From assembly GCA_002707085.1 (NCBI GenBank), contig PALY01000034.1, positions 2,566-21,968 on the forward strand: 19,403 bases of DNA, written 5' to 3'. The notes beneath the pieces were generated by a model. The model was not told the origin of the DNA and did not search any database. It was given only the letters and a program-made list of their open reading frames with translations. Origin of the DNA: Deltaproteobacteria bacterium (GTDB lineage Bacteria; Myxococcota_A; UBA796). This document shows, piece after piece, positions 7,664 to 14,639 of this stretch. The position numbers and the translations under genes are program-made. Each line of letters begins with the position of its first letter. The first letter of the stretch is position 1.

Positions 7664-8376
7664 GAAAGGTCGTCCAATCGGTCTTGCAACATTTCGTGAA
7701 TACGCTTTTTCATCCGACTGTGCAGTTGGCTTACGCGAGACTCGGTCACGTTTAGTGCTTCAGCGATTTCTTTGAAAGTGCGATCTCTGAAGTAGTACAT
7801 CTCTGCGATCAACTGCTCCCTTTCGGGCAATTCACTGATCACAGTACGAACAATTGCCGCCAAGTGTTGGCGAGCTGCGAGTTCATCGGGGCTTTCATCG
7901 TCACTTGCTAGACGTTCACCCACTGTGCCTTCGTCTTCACCGCCTTCTTCCGTGCTGACCAACACACGTATATTTGCGTGTTGTATCAACTCCAGAAGAC
8001 GTTCCTTGTCTACTCCCAAAGCTTTGGCCACTTCTGATGCTGTTGGGTCTCTGCCAAGTTTATCGGTGAGGGTTCTCTTTGCTTGATTGATCATGCGCGC
8101 CCGGTCTCTCACCGATCGGGGCACCCAATCGTTTTTTCGCATTTCATCCACGATGGCGCCTTGAACGCGCATTCGTGCATATGCCGCAAAAGAGGGCGCC
8201 CGATCTGCTTGGTAACGATCGACGGCATCAATAAGCCCAATCATACCGATATTGACCAAATCGTCTGCATCGACACATTGAGGGAGTCTTCTGGCCATTC
8301 TGTACGCTACGCGACGAACCATTGGATAGAATTCCAATATGAGCGCGTCGCGATCTACTTGTTCTGCCGAAGACAT
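7660..8376 (-). CDS. RNA polymerase sigma factor, FliA/WhiG (sigma-28) family
   Basis: A 238-residue sigma-70 family factor of group 3. Region 2 covers about residues 12-85 (DADDLVNIGMIGLIDAVDRY, then FAAYARMRVQGAIVDEMR), the DWVPRSVRDRAR element at 83-94 is the hallmark of FliA and WhiG factors, region 3 runs to about 135, and region 4 (182-232) has the helix-turn-helix ALNVTESRVSQLHSR. Region 1.1 is absent as expected. Relatives direct flagellar or developmental genes, usually held back by an anti-sigma factor. No flagellar gene or FlgM-like gene is in this window, so its regulon cannot be named from here. GAGG precedes the ATG at 8376. It is last in the minus-strand run, 46 bases after the lipoprotein gene. 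Confidence 0.9.
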   Translation of the reverse strand: MSSAEQVDRDALILEFYPMVRRVAYRMARRLPQCVDADDLVNIGMIGLIDAVDRYQADRAPSFAAYARMRVQGAIVDEMRKNDWVPRSVRDRARMINQAKRTLTDKLGRDPTASEVAKALGVDKERLLELIQHANIRVLVSTEEGGEDEGTVGERLASDDESPDELAARQHLAAIVRTVISELPEREQLIAEMYYFRDRTFKEIAEALNVTESRVSQLHSRMKKRIHEMLQDRLDDLS

Positions 8377-8402
8377 AGGGGCCTCTCAGTCCGAGACATC
8401 AT

Positions 8403-8423
8403 ACCTCTGAGGAGCGCAGAGGT
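8403..8423 (-). other. Perfect hairpin between lipoprotein gene and sigma factor gene
   Basis: A seven-base-pair perfect inverted repeat (ACCTCTG and CAGAGGT) with a seven-base loop. On the minus strand it begins at the lipoprotein stop codon and lies about 26 bases before the sigma factor start. No run of T follows it, so it does not look like an intrinsic terminator; it may instead stabilise a cleaved mRNA end or affect passage of transcription into the sigma gene. Confidence 0.4.
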
Positions 8424-9565
8424 CAGTTAGCTTTGGTTGAATCTAAGTCAGGTGTTTGAGTTATCGTCTCAAGTTCAAGTGGATTTTGGCCAGCATCCAA
8501 CATCCGAATGCGTTCGGCCATGGCAGTGAGTCCGACGTTCCGGTTGAGTTGTTTGCCTTCGATACCCCACATGAAGAATGCCATCCAATTGCCGGGCGCT
8601 GGGTACCATTCAACTTCGTCTCCCCAGAATGCCGTGATGCGGTGCCGCTGTTGATTGCTGAGGTCAAACAGTTGAATTTCGGGTGGTTTCACTGTGGTAT
8701 CCACCCAGTTTGGAAGTTTTTCTTCCCACTTTTTCTGGCGAGCCAATTCGCGCTCACGTGCTTTCGGTGACACCTCATCCCAACTTCTTTGGTCGAAATG
8801 TGAGATCTCCGCGCCAAGTGTTTCAAGTGCGACCCACCGTCCATCATCGTGAGGAACTGCACGAGTGACGCCTTTGAAAAGGTGCAAACTTTCGCCTGTT
8901 TCTAATTTCGCGATTTCTGTGTCTGTACTCGTACTCCAGGCAACAATGCCGGCCTTTTCCGAAATGCTCAGTCGCTCGATGGGTTGCTCCAACCACGTAA
9001 GCGCTCGCGAAAGGTCCCCCGTATTGGAGTTGAGGCTGTAGGGGCGCCGAACACCTTCGGCGTCTAAGGCGGTAAACAGGACGGCCGAACCGTTGTGGAA
9101 TCGCATCAGGTCGCGCGGCTGGGTCACATCGATTTCCCGGTAGTCGATGGTCAAGGCTGAACGATTGTAAAAGGCGATTCGCTCCTTTGTTTTTTCTTCC
9201 TCAGGGGGAAGGGGGATGGCGAGTACAGTGGCACTGAGCCAGGCTGCACGCGCAGTTGGGCTCTCAGTAGGAACCATGGTGATGGTTTTGTCTTCCCCAT
9301 TAAGAATGTGGGAGCCATGGGTGAGCTGGAAATAAAGATGAAGCCCATCGGGCGCCCAGCTGAAATGTGAGAACCGGTTTGAGCCACATCGTCCGAATGC
9401 GGTTTGGATATTGTGTGCCATCGCCAAACGTTTGATTGTGGCATCAGAACAATCCGCAAAAGCGTCGTACACATTTTGTCGAAAGTCTGCCTCTTCATAC
9501 AATGACTCACGGCTGCAGCCTGTAAGGATGGAGAGGAAATACAGAAGGGCTAAAGTGTGTCGCAC
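8423..9565 (-). CDS. Lipoprotein with beta-propeller-like (PD40-type) repeats
   Basis: A 380-residue predicted lipoprotein. The signal MRHTLALLYFLSILTGC gives lipobox LTGC with C17 as the lipid site. The mature protein has repeated short beta segments like those of TolB/WD40-type propellers: FSWAPDGLHLYFQ (68-80) is a clear PD40-like motif, and weaker ones follow (SISEKAGIVAWST, PHDDGRWVALET, WYPAPGNWMAFFMW). A charged helix (ARERELARQKKWEEKL) interrupts the propeller near residue 275. Function is unknown; such proteins often act as periplasmic or outer-membrane scaffolds or sensors. The ATG at 9565 lies 16 bases inside the end of the sorting-tail reading frame upstream, which ties the two into one transcript. 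Confidence 0.72.
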   Translation of the reverse strand: MRHTLALLYFLSILTGCSRESLYEEADFRQNVYDAFADCSDATIKRLAMAHNIQTAFGRCGSNRFSHFSWAPDGLHLYFQLTHGSHILNGEDKTITMVPTESPTARAAWLSATVLAIPLPPEEEKTKERIAFYNRSALTIDYREIDVTQPRDLMRFHNGSAVLFTALDAEGVRRPYSLNSNTGDLSRALTWLEQPIERLSISEKAGIVAWSTSTDTEIAKLETGESLHLFKGVTRAVPHDDGRWVALETLGAEISHFDQRSWDEVSPKARERELARQKKWEEKLPNWVDTTVKPPEIQLFDLSNQQRHRITAFWGDEVEWYPAPGNWMAFFMWGIEGKQLNRNVGLTAMAERIRMLDAGQNPLELETITQTPDLDSTKAN

Positions 9566-9825
9566 CGCTTTCTCCGGAACCCAAGAAGGGCGGCTATTGT
9601 AACCAGCACATACTTGTATGGGTAAACTGGGCTAACGGAGCATCCGCCGGCATTCAATTTTGCATCGGAATGACTAAAATCTTCGTCTGATTCGGTGGGT
9701 TCGGTGGGTGGGTCCGATATTCCCGAATCACCATCGGGATCTTCTGTGTCTGGTGGAACATCGGGTGCCGAATCTTCCATGTTTAGGATGTCCACAACAG
9801 GGACTTGTTCACCTTGTGTCCACAC
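9550..9825 (-). CDS. MYXO-CTERM-like sorting tail, in frame with the M14 gene after a TAA
   Basis: A reading frame that continues the M14 carboxypeptidase frame directly after its TAA (9847-9849); it is open from 9846, and the only plausible start is GTG at 9825, without a ribosome binding site. It encodes a strand (DEVIDLLVWTQGEQVPVVDIL), an Asp/Pro/Glu-rich linker (DVPPDTEDPDGDSG; PTEPTE from a nine-base tandem repeat at 9691-9708), then GGCS, a hydrophobic segment (YKYVLVTIAALLGF) and RRKR. That ending is the pattern of MYXO-CTERM surface-sorting signals. It makes little sense as a free protein and most likely is the C-terminus of the peptidase, severed by a nonsense change, read through at low level, or split by a sequencing error. 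Confidence 0.6.
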   Translation of the reverse strand: MWTQGEQVPVVDILNMEDSAPDVPPDTEDPDGDSGISDPPTEPTESDEDFSHSDAKLNAGGCSVSPVYPYKYVLVTIAALLGFRRKRCDTL

Positions 9826-9846
9826 AAGCAGGTCAATTACTTCGTC

Positions 9847-11499
9847 TTAGACAGGTAGGGATTCGGCATTCAGCAGTATGGTGGTATCGGTTTGCTCAAT
9901 CACAGGTACAGGAACACGGTTTCGGCGGTCTCCCCAGAACGCCCATACGCGTACGCCTCTCCCAAATCCAGAACCTGATAGTTCGACCGAGCGGGTATCC
10001 ACCCGAGAGGCGTTGATTTCCACAAAACCTTCTGCTTCCGGTACAAATAAGGCATGAGGGGCTGGTTGACCGTCGATCGTGAGGTTCCATACACCAGCCT
10101 GGGTGTCTGCTGGAACCGACCAGCCATTCGATAGAGGCTCCGCGAAGAAGGGGGCTTCTCCGGGTCGAGACAACGATACTTCTATGGCTTCGATATCGAG
10201 TGTAAATTGGTGGCTCGAATCGGTCAGCCGGTGTGTGATGGCGCCTTCAATAATTTCGGAAGGCCGAAGCGCTACGGTGACGGATGAACCAGAGGAATCG
10301 ATCTCGATGGGTTGTGCCTCGTATCCATAGGCGTGAACCTCGACCGAAATTGGGCCTCCATTGATGGGTCGGGAGAAGAGTCCTGTAGGCCCCGATTGGA
10401 TCGGTGGTGTGTATTCGTCAATATGGATCGAGGCTGGAATGCCCAGGCCCGTTTCTACATCGACGACTTGTCCCGATACCCACAGTGGCCAATCTATCCA
10501 TGAGATGACAGCATCTCCGTGTTGAACAAGTACGTCTTCCATTTCGTCGCTGTTGGGACTCTTGGTGTTGCTGACTTCAAGTGTGTAGTCCAGTGTCCCG
10601 TGTCGCCCGTATGACCAGTCCGTGGTGTCGCCATTCGTAATGTACCAATCAGCACCATTGGTGAGCCAAAAACCGGGAGTACTACACGATTCACCATATG
10701 CATCGGCCATTACGGAGAGCAAATCTTCATCGGGTGAGCGGTCGGTTGTATAGTTCCAGACCCAGCCTAAGTTGGTGGCACCCGCATGTACGGACAGTCC
10801 GGCCCCAAATGAAACCGACGATGCAAGCGCGCGAATTGCACGACTTTCGGGCTCCGAAAATGCATGTTCGCCCGGACGAAATTCCGTCGGATCCCATTCA
10901 AACCCGTAGTTTCGATTCAGGTCTACGTTCCGGTCATTGTATCGAGACCTCTGCGCGACCCCATCTGGATTTACATGAGGGACTACCCACACCTCGGTAT
11001 TATTCAAGATCGTATCAATGATGTCTGAATCATCGGCGAGTAGGGTTCGGGCGGCTTCTAGTGCGACTTGTGCGCTTGAAGTTTCATCACCATGATGCGC
11101 GCCAAGGATACGGACCCGCCGTTGAGGACGATCTGTGCCATAGATTCGAAGCCCGACGATGGGGCGTCCTGAATAAGACCAGCCGAGGTCCAACAGTTCA
11201 GAATTGGCAGGGTACGTTGCAGCCAACTCTTCTATTGCTGCGACCATTTCATTGGGTTCAAGGAAGCCGTCTCCTGGCATCAGGGAAGGCCGGTATTCAA
11301 ACTGCAGCAAGGAGTCCTCTAAGGCATTCAAACCTTTGGAGGTTCCATGCATCCGTACCCAATCTCCGTCTTGGCCCTCTGCGAAGCCCAAGGGCAATTC
11401 ACGCAGAATTTCTCTATCTACAGGCGAGGGTGTGTAGACCCATACTTCAGTTGGCGTCTCAGCAACTGCCAACTGTTGTAGAAGAAGAAACGCAATCAT
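9847..11499 (-). CDS. Secreted M14-family zinc carboxypeptidase (carboxypeptidase T-like)
   Basis: A 550-residue exported metallopeptidase. Signal peptide MIAFLLLQQLAVA, cleaved before E14. The M14 domain (about 80-338) has a complete active site: zinc ligands H136 and E139 (HHGDE), H238 (SVHAG), substrate-binding N195-R196 (DLNRN) and the catalytic E308 (YTLEVSN). It should remove C-terminal residues from peptides outside the cell. A carboxypeptidase-regulatory-like beta domain follows (about 341-412), then further beta domains; the last one (SVELSGSGFGRG onward) is broken off at LPV by TAA. The frame stays open for another 98 codons ending in a sorting tail, so the original protein was probably about 649 residues. 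Only 21 bases separate it from the M23 peptidase gene upstream. Confidence 0.9.
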   Translation of the reverse strand: MIAFLLLQQLAVAETPTEVWVYTPSPVDREILRELPLGFAEGQDGDWVRMHGTSKGLNALEDSLLQFEYRPSLMPGDGFLEPNEMVAAIEELAATYPANSELLDLGWSYSGRPIVGLRIYGTDRPQRRVRILGAHHGDETSSAQVALEAARTLLADDSDIIDTILNNTEVWVVPHVNPDGVAQRSRYNDRNVDLNRNYGFEWDPTEFRPGEHAFSEPESRAIRALASSVSFGAGLSVHAGATNLGWVWNYTTDRSPDEDLLSVMADAYGESCSTPGFWLTNGADWYITNGDTTDWSYGRHGTLDYTLEVSNTKSPNSDEMEDVLVQHGDAVISWIDWPLWVSGQVVDVETGLGIPASIHIDEYTPPIQSGPTGLFSRPINGGPISVEVHAYGYEAQPIEIDSSGSSVTVALRPSEIIEGAITHRLTDSSHQFTLDIEAIEVSLSRPGEAPFFAEPLSNGWSVPADTQAGVWNLTIDGQPAPHALFVPEAEGFVEINASRVDTRSVELSGSGFGRGVRVWAFWGDRRNRVPVPVIEQTDTTILLNAESLPV

Positions 11500-11520
11500 C
11501 CAGTAAGTGTAGCTTCTGAA

Positions 11521-12747
11521 CTACTGTTCCGACATGGCAACTTCAGGAGTGACCCCTTCAAGAAAGTCAAACCATGTGTCTCGATTGGCCGTAAATGTGA
11601 CCATTTCGTTGGAAGGCAGTGTTTCGTTGCGCGGGAGTTTGATTTTCATTGGATCGACAAATTTCCCATTTTTCCAGAATTGGTAGTGAAGGTGCGGGCC
11701 TGTGGAAAGCCCGGTTGTTCCAACAGTACCGATGACTTGTCCTTGTTTGACCTTTTGTCCACGCTTCACCTTGATGCGATGGAGGTGTGAATAGCTGGAT
11801 GCGTATGGACCAGCGTGGTCGATTTTAACGAAGTTACCGTGACCACCGTTTCTCCCTGCTTTGGTGACCGTCCCAGAACCACTCGCCCTTACAGGGGTCC
11901 CGGTCGGTGCCGCAAAATCAGTACCATAGTGAGGTCGTCTCTTTTTTAAGACAGGGTGGAAACGTTTGGGGTTGAATCCACTACTGATACGAGAAAACGT
12001 GAGTGGAGACCGAAGAAAGGCCTTCTTGCGGGAGGCACCTTTGAAGTCGTAGTAACCTGTGTCGCCATTGTCACTTTCATGATGGATTGCGACATATTCT
12101 TCGCCTTTGTTTTGGAATTTTACAGCCAGTGGCCGCCCGAGTTTGACCATGCTGCCTTCGTTGTACAGTTCTTCTACAACCATCCGAACTTGAGCCCCTG
12201 CCCGAAGTTCAGTATTGAAGTCAACGTCGAATTCGAAGACTGTTGCCAGCCTTGCGATATCTGCGGCCCGAAGTCCCGCCGCTGTGGCTGCGCCCCAAAA
12301 AGTAGACTCGACAGTGAATTCTCGGATGGATTCGACAGAGGTGTACTCAATGGTTTCCATGTGAGCCGTCCACTGTTCTCCTTCCCGAACCAGCGTGACA
12401 GTATTGTCCTCATTGAGTGGATAGGTCACCATGTGTGGAATCGATTCGCCTTCCAGAACTTTGAAGGTGAGTGTGCGCCCAGAATGTAGTTTCGCGAGGT
12501 CGTACACAGGAAGGGCTATCTCTCGAAGCTTATTTGCATTCAATCCAACATTTTGAAGGATTGTGCCCAGGGTTTCACCTTTGGCGATGGTGTGTAGGAC
12601 TGTGTGTACCTTGGGTGGTGGTGGTGCCACGGGAGCTACGACCACAGGCTCTGGTGGGAGAGAGGGTTCGTCGTGCGTGTCAGTCGTCCAGTAGACGGCC
12701 ATACCGACACTCACCGCAAAAACTACGGGTAGGATCCAACGTTGCAT
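11521..12747 (-). CDS. M23-family murein DD-endopeptidase, MepM-like
   Basis: A 408-residue protein started at ATG 12747; a longer frame from TTG 12849 would overlap the kinase gene and prefix a low-complexity stretch, so it is rejected. A single N-terminal membrane segment (WILPVVFAVSVGMAVYW) anchors it in the inner membrane with the enzyme in the periplasm. A Pro-rich linker leads to a LysM/OapA-like motif (AKGETLGTILQNVGL, about 55-69) and a middle domain. The M23 lysostaphin-like domain is at about 245-375 with HYGTD (H273, D277), SHLH (H321) and HLH (H352, H354). The order matches E. coli MepM, which cuts peptidoglycan cross-links to let the wall grow. No ribosome binding site is present; the leader is pyrimidine-rich instead. 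Confidence 0.88.
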   Translation of the reverse strand: MQRWILPVVFAVSVGMAVYWTTDTHDEPSLPPEPVVVAPVAPPPPKVHTVLHTIAKGETLGTILQNVGLNANKLREIALPVYDLAKLHSGRTLTFKVLEGESIPHMVTYPLNEDNTVTLVREGEQWTAHMETIEYTSVESIREFTVESTFWGAATAAGLRAADIARLATVFEFDVDFNTELRAGAQVRMVVEELYNEGSMVKLGRPLAVKFQNKGEEYVAIHHESDNGDTGYYDFKGASRKKAFLRSPLTFSRISSGFNPKRFHPVLKKRRPHYGTDFAAPTGTPVRASGSGTVTKAGRNGGHGNFVKIDHAGPYASSYSHLHRIKVKRGQKVKQGQVIGTVGTTGLSTGPHLHYQFWKNGKFVDPMKIKLPRNETLPSNEMVTFTANRDTWFDFLEGVTPEVAMSEQ

Positions 12748-12755
12748 GTTTGCCA

Positions 12756-12800
12756 GGGGATGAGGGGAAGGGGAGGATGTAAGGGGGGAGATTAGCGGGG
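12756..12800 (+). other. G-rich tract with potential G-quadruplex, between kinase and M23 genes
   Basis: The plus strand carries five G runs of four to six bases (12756-12759, 12764-12767, 12770-12773, 12783-12788, 12797-12800) separated by loops of 4, 2, 9 and 8 bases. The genes here are on the minus strand, so the G runs are in the DNA template and the mRNA is C-rich, including CCTCC, in the place where a ribosome binding site would be expected. Two of the loops exceed the usual limit of seven for a quadruplex. Confidence 0.4.
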
Positions 12801-12802
12801 AA

Positions 12803-14089
12803 CTATATGAACAGCACGATGGCCAGGACGGACACCGCGAGAATCCCAACTGAGCTGCCGATGATGATTCCCGTCAGTATGGCACGGGGCATCGAAGTAG
12901 GTGGAAGTTGCTCAATCAGTGTAACTGATGATGTATCCGGTGTCTCCGCCGTCGGTTGAATGCGCGCCCGGGGCGGTGGCAATGGGGGAGCGACTTCGCC
13001 AGTTGGTACGTTTAACCTATCGGATACACGAACAGGATCATCGATGGTCGTAACGTCAGCATCAGGAGATGAGGCGGGTGGCCGGCTTTTGGGTGGCGCA
13101 TCATCCGGAGGTGCGGGCGTGTTTGGCGCTTCTTCCCCCACCATTTGAGTGGCGCCAAGCGGGATGGTTCGTCCAAGCAATTGTTCTTGGTCAACAGCTT
13201 TGGGTCGAGAACGCAGCAGTTGAGGCACGACCGATGCGGCATATCTCCGCAAGCTGGTACCCCTCGCTTCGTCGGATAGAGCCAGAAGCGCATGTTCGCA
13301 TTCCACTGCCGTAGGCCTCTGTTCCGGATCCCAATGCAGTAAATCAGCGAGCAAAGCAGTGATTTTGGGGTGGTCCTTTCGCATGGGTTCCAAACGTTCA
13401 GCGAGCCGGACATTGTGTTGATCTTCTCGGAGTTTGGGTTGGCCGAAAACGGTTCCTTGCATGAGTTCGAAGAGGGTCAGTCCGACACCATAGACATCGA
13501 GGGCTGGGGTCACCTCACCAGTGATGATGTAGTCGGGGGCCATGTAGTTGAGAGTCCCCAAGACCATTTGCCCCGTCTGACTCTCACGTGCGTCAAACCG
13601 GGCTTGAGCTATCCCAAAGTCCAAAAGCTTCAGCCCACCGGTGCTGGTGATCATTACATTTGCTGGCTTTACGTCTCGATGCACAACACCCAGGTGCTGG
13701 CCACTGATGGGATGCTTGGCTTGGTGCGCTCTGCCCAGGGTCCCTGCGACGATGGCACAAATCTCCAATATCGCACGCAATGGCGGACGTTGTTTTTGCG
13801 CAATGGCAAAGGCAAGGTCAATACCTTCTATGTACTCCATGACGATTGCATCACGACCACTCAAGTTTAGAAGATCGATGACTTTAAGTACGTGATCATC
13901 TTGGAGCAGACCGAGCAGCCTCGCTTCGTCGCGCATCCGACTCAGGAACATTTCCTTCTCGGCGTGGTCCTTGAGGATGATCTTTACAGCTACCTGTCTC
14001 TGGAAGTCCCGACCTGTCTCCATTTCCGCAAGGTATACGGTGCCGAATGCACCGGATCCGATGGTTGAATTGAAGGTGAGGGCGCGCAA
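12803..14089 (-). CDS. Membrane-anchored Ser/Thr protein kinase (PknB type)
   Basis: A 428-residue Hanks-type kinase. The kinase domain (5-275) is complete: Gly loop GSGAFGTVYLA (11-21), ATP lysine K36 (VAVK), HRDVKPAN (137-144), DFG (157-159), activation end MAPD where most kinases have APE, and the DVYGVG helix. After it comes a Pro/Asp-rich linker (about 320-400) and a C-terminal membrane segment (ILTGIIIGSSVGILAVSVLAIVLFI), with nothing outside, so it is a tail-anchored cytoplasmic kinase without a sensor domain. The start is TTG at 14089, the only start codon between an in-frame stop at 14111 and the Gly loop. It begins four bases after the algH stop, so the two genes are coupled. Target unknown; neighbours suggest envelope control. 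Confidence 0.9.
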   Translation of the reverse strand: MRALTFNSTIGSGAFGTVYLAEMETGRDFQRQVAVKIILKDHAEKEMFLSRMRDEARLLGLLQDDHVLKVIDLLNLSGRDAIVMEYIEGIDLAFAIAQKQRPPLRAILEICAIVAGTLGRAHQAKHPISGQHLGVVHRDVKPANVMITSTGGLKLLDFGIAQARFDARESQTGQMVLGTLNYMAPDYIITGEVTPALDVYGVGLTLFELMQGTVFGQPKLREDQHNVRLAERLEPMRKDHPKITALLADLLHWDPEQRPTAVECEHALLALSDEARGTSLRRYAASVVPQLLRSRPKAVDQEQLLGRTIPLGATQMVGEEAPNTPAPPDDAPPKSRPPASSPDADVTTIDDPVRVSDRLNVPTGEVAPPLPPPRARIQPTAETPDTSSVTLIEQLPPTSMPRAILTGIIIGSSVGILAVSVLAIVLFI

Positions 14090-14093
14090 GGTA

Positions 14094-14639
14094 CTACTCG
14101 TTGATTGGTGTCATCCAGATACTTTGTGGTGTGAGTCCCAACAAAGCGAGCGCTTTCTCATATCGTTCTTCAATTGGTGTTTCGAACACGATCTGAGGAT
14201 CTACATCGACCGCCAACCACGAGCCGAGTTCGATTTCGCTGGCCAGTTGCCCTGGACCCCAGCCTGCATATCCAAGGCAAAGGTTGAATCCTTTTCCGCC
14301 CCGGACCAACTGTGCCAAGCGCTCCACAGAAGGGGAAACTGCAACGCCTCCGATATTCCAACCTTCTCCGTCGCGAACTTCACCCGGGAAAATAACGAAA
14401 CCAGCGCCATCTCCAACCGGTCCGCCCCACCATGTTTTGCGGATCCCATCGGGGATGTGCCCCATGTCACCATGTTCGGAAGAGAGGCGTTCCATGACTT
14501 CCTGAATCGGTATGTCACCTTCTCGGTTGATGACCAGGCCGATGGCTCCATCTTCATCATGCTGACAAAGGAGTACCAATGAACGCTCAAACCACTCATC
14601 CCGCATTTGCGGAGATGAAACTAGAAAGCCCGATTTCAG
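14094..14639 (-). CDS. YqgE/AlgH family protein (UPF0301), probable CTG start
   Basis: The first ATG (14606) would give 170 residues but starts inside the conserved N-terminus. Reading upstream in frame gives LKSGFLVSSPQ before MRDEWFERSL, which matches the family opening (LkG-FLiA-P-m-D--FerSV). The only start codon that includes it is CTG at 14639, whose last bases form CTGA with the clpX stop; GGGG lies seven bases before it. That gives 181 residues, the normal family length. The rest is typical: DGAIGLVINR, GGPVGDG, CLGYAGWGPGQLASE, and a W-L-x-V-D segment. The family is widely conserved and its molecular role is poorly known, with AlgH named from alginate control in Pseudomonas. It is followed at once by the kinase gene. 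Confidence 0.85.
   Translation of the reverse strand: MKSGFLVSSPQMRDEWFERSLVLLCQHDEDGAIGLVINREGDIPIQEVMERLSSEHGDMGHIPDGIRKTWWGGPVGDGAGFVIFPGEVRDGEGWNIGGVAVSPSVERLAQLVRGGKGFNLCLGYAGWGPGQLASEIELGSWLAVDVDPQIVFETPIEERYEKALALLGLTPQSIWMTPINE

Noticed and set aside
9691..9708. Nine-base tandem repeat (TTCGGTGGG twice)
   Set aside because: It encodes PTEPTE in a flexible linker; simple linker expansion rather than a regulatory or CRISPR-type repeat.
9847..9849. Stop codon reassignment or selenocysteine-type recoding as the cause of the in-frame stop
   Set aside because: The codon is TAA, which ends other genes here, and there is no downstream structure I can recognise as a recoding element.
11956..12489. 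177-residue open frame on the plus strand
   Set aside because: Antisense to the M23 peptidase, whose zinc motifs and domain order are complete.
12748..12849. N-terminal extension of the M23 peptidase from TTG 12849
   Set aside because: It overlaps the end of the kinase gene, is Ser/Pro/Cys-rich low-complexity sequence, and would put 34 residues before a good membrane anchor.
13370..13870. 166-residue open frame on the plus strand
   Set aside because: Antisense to the kinase catalytic core; all kinase motifs are intact on the other strand.
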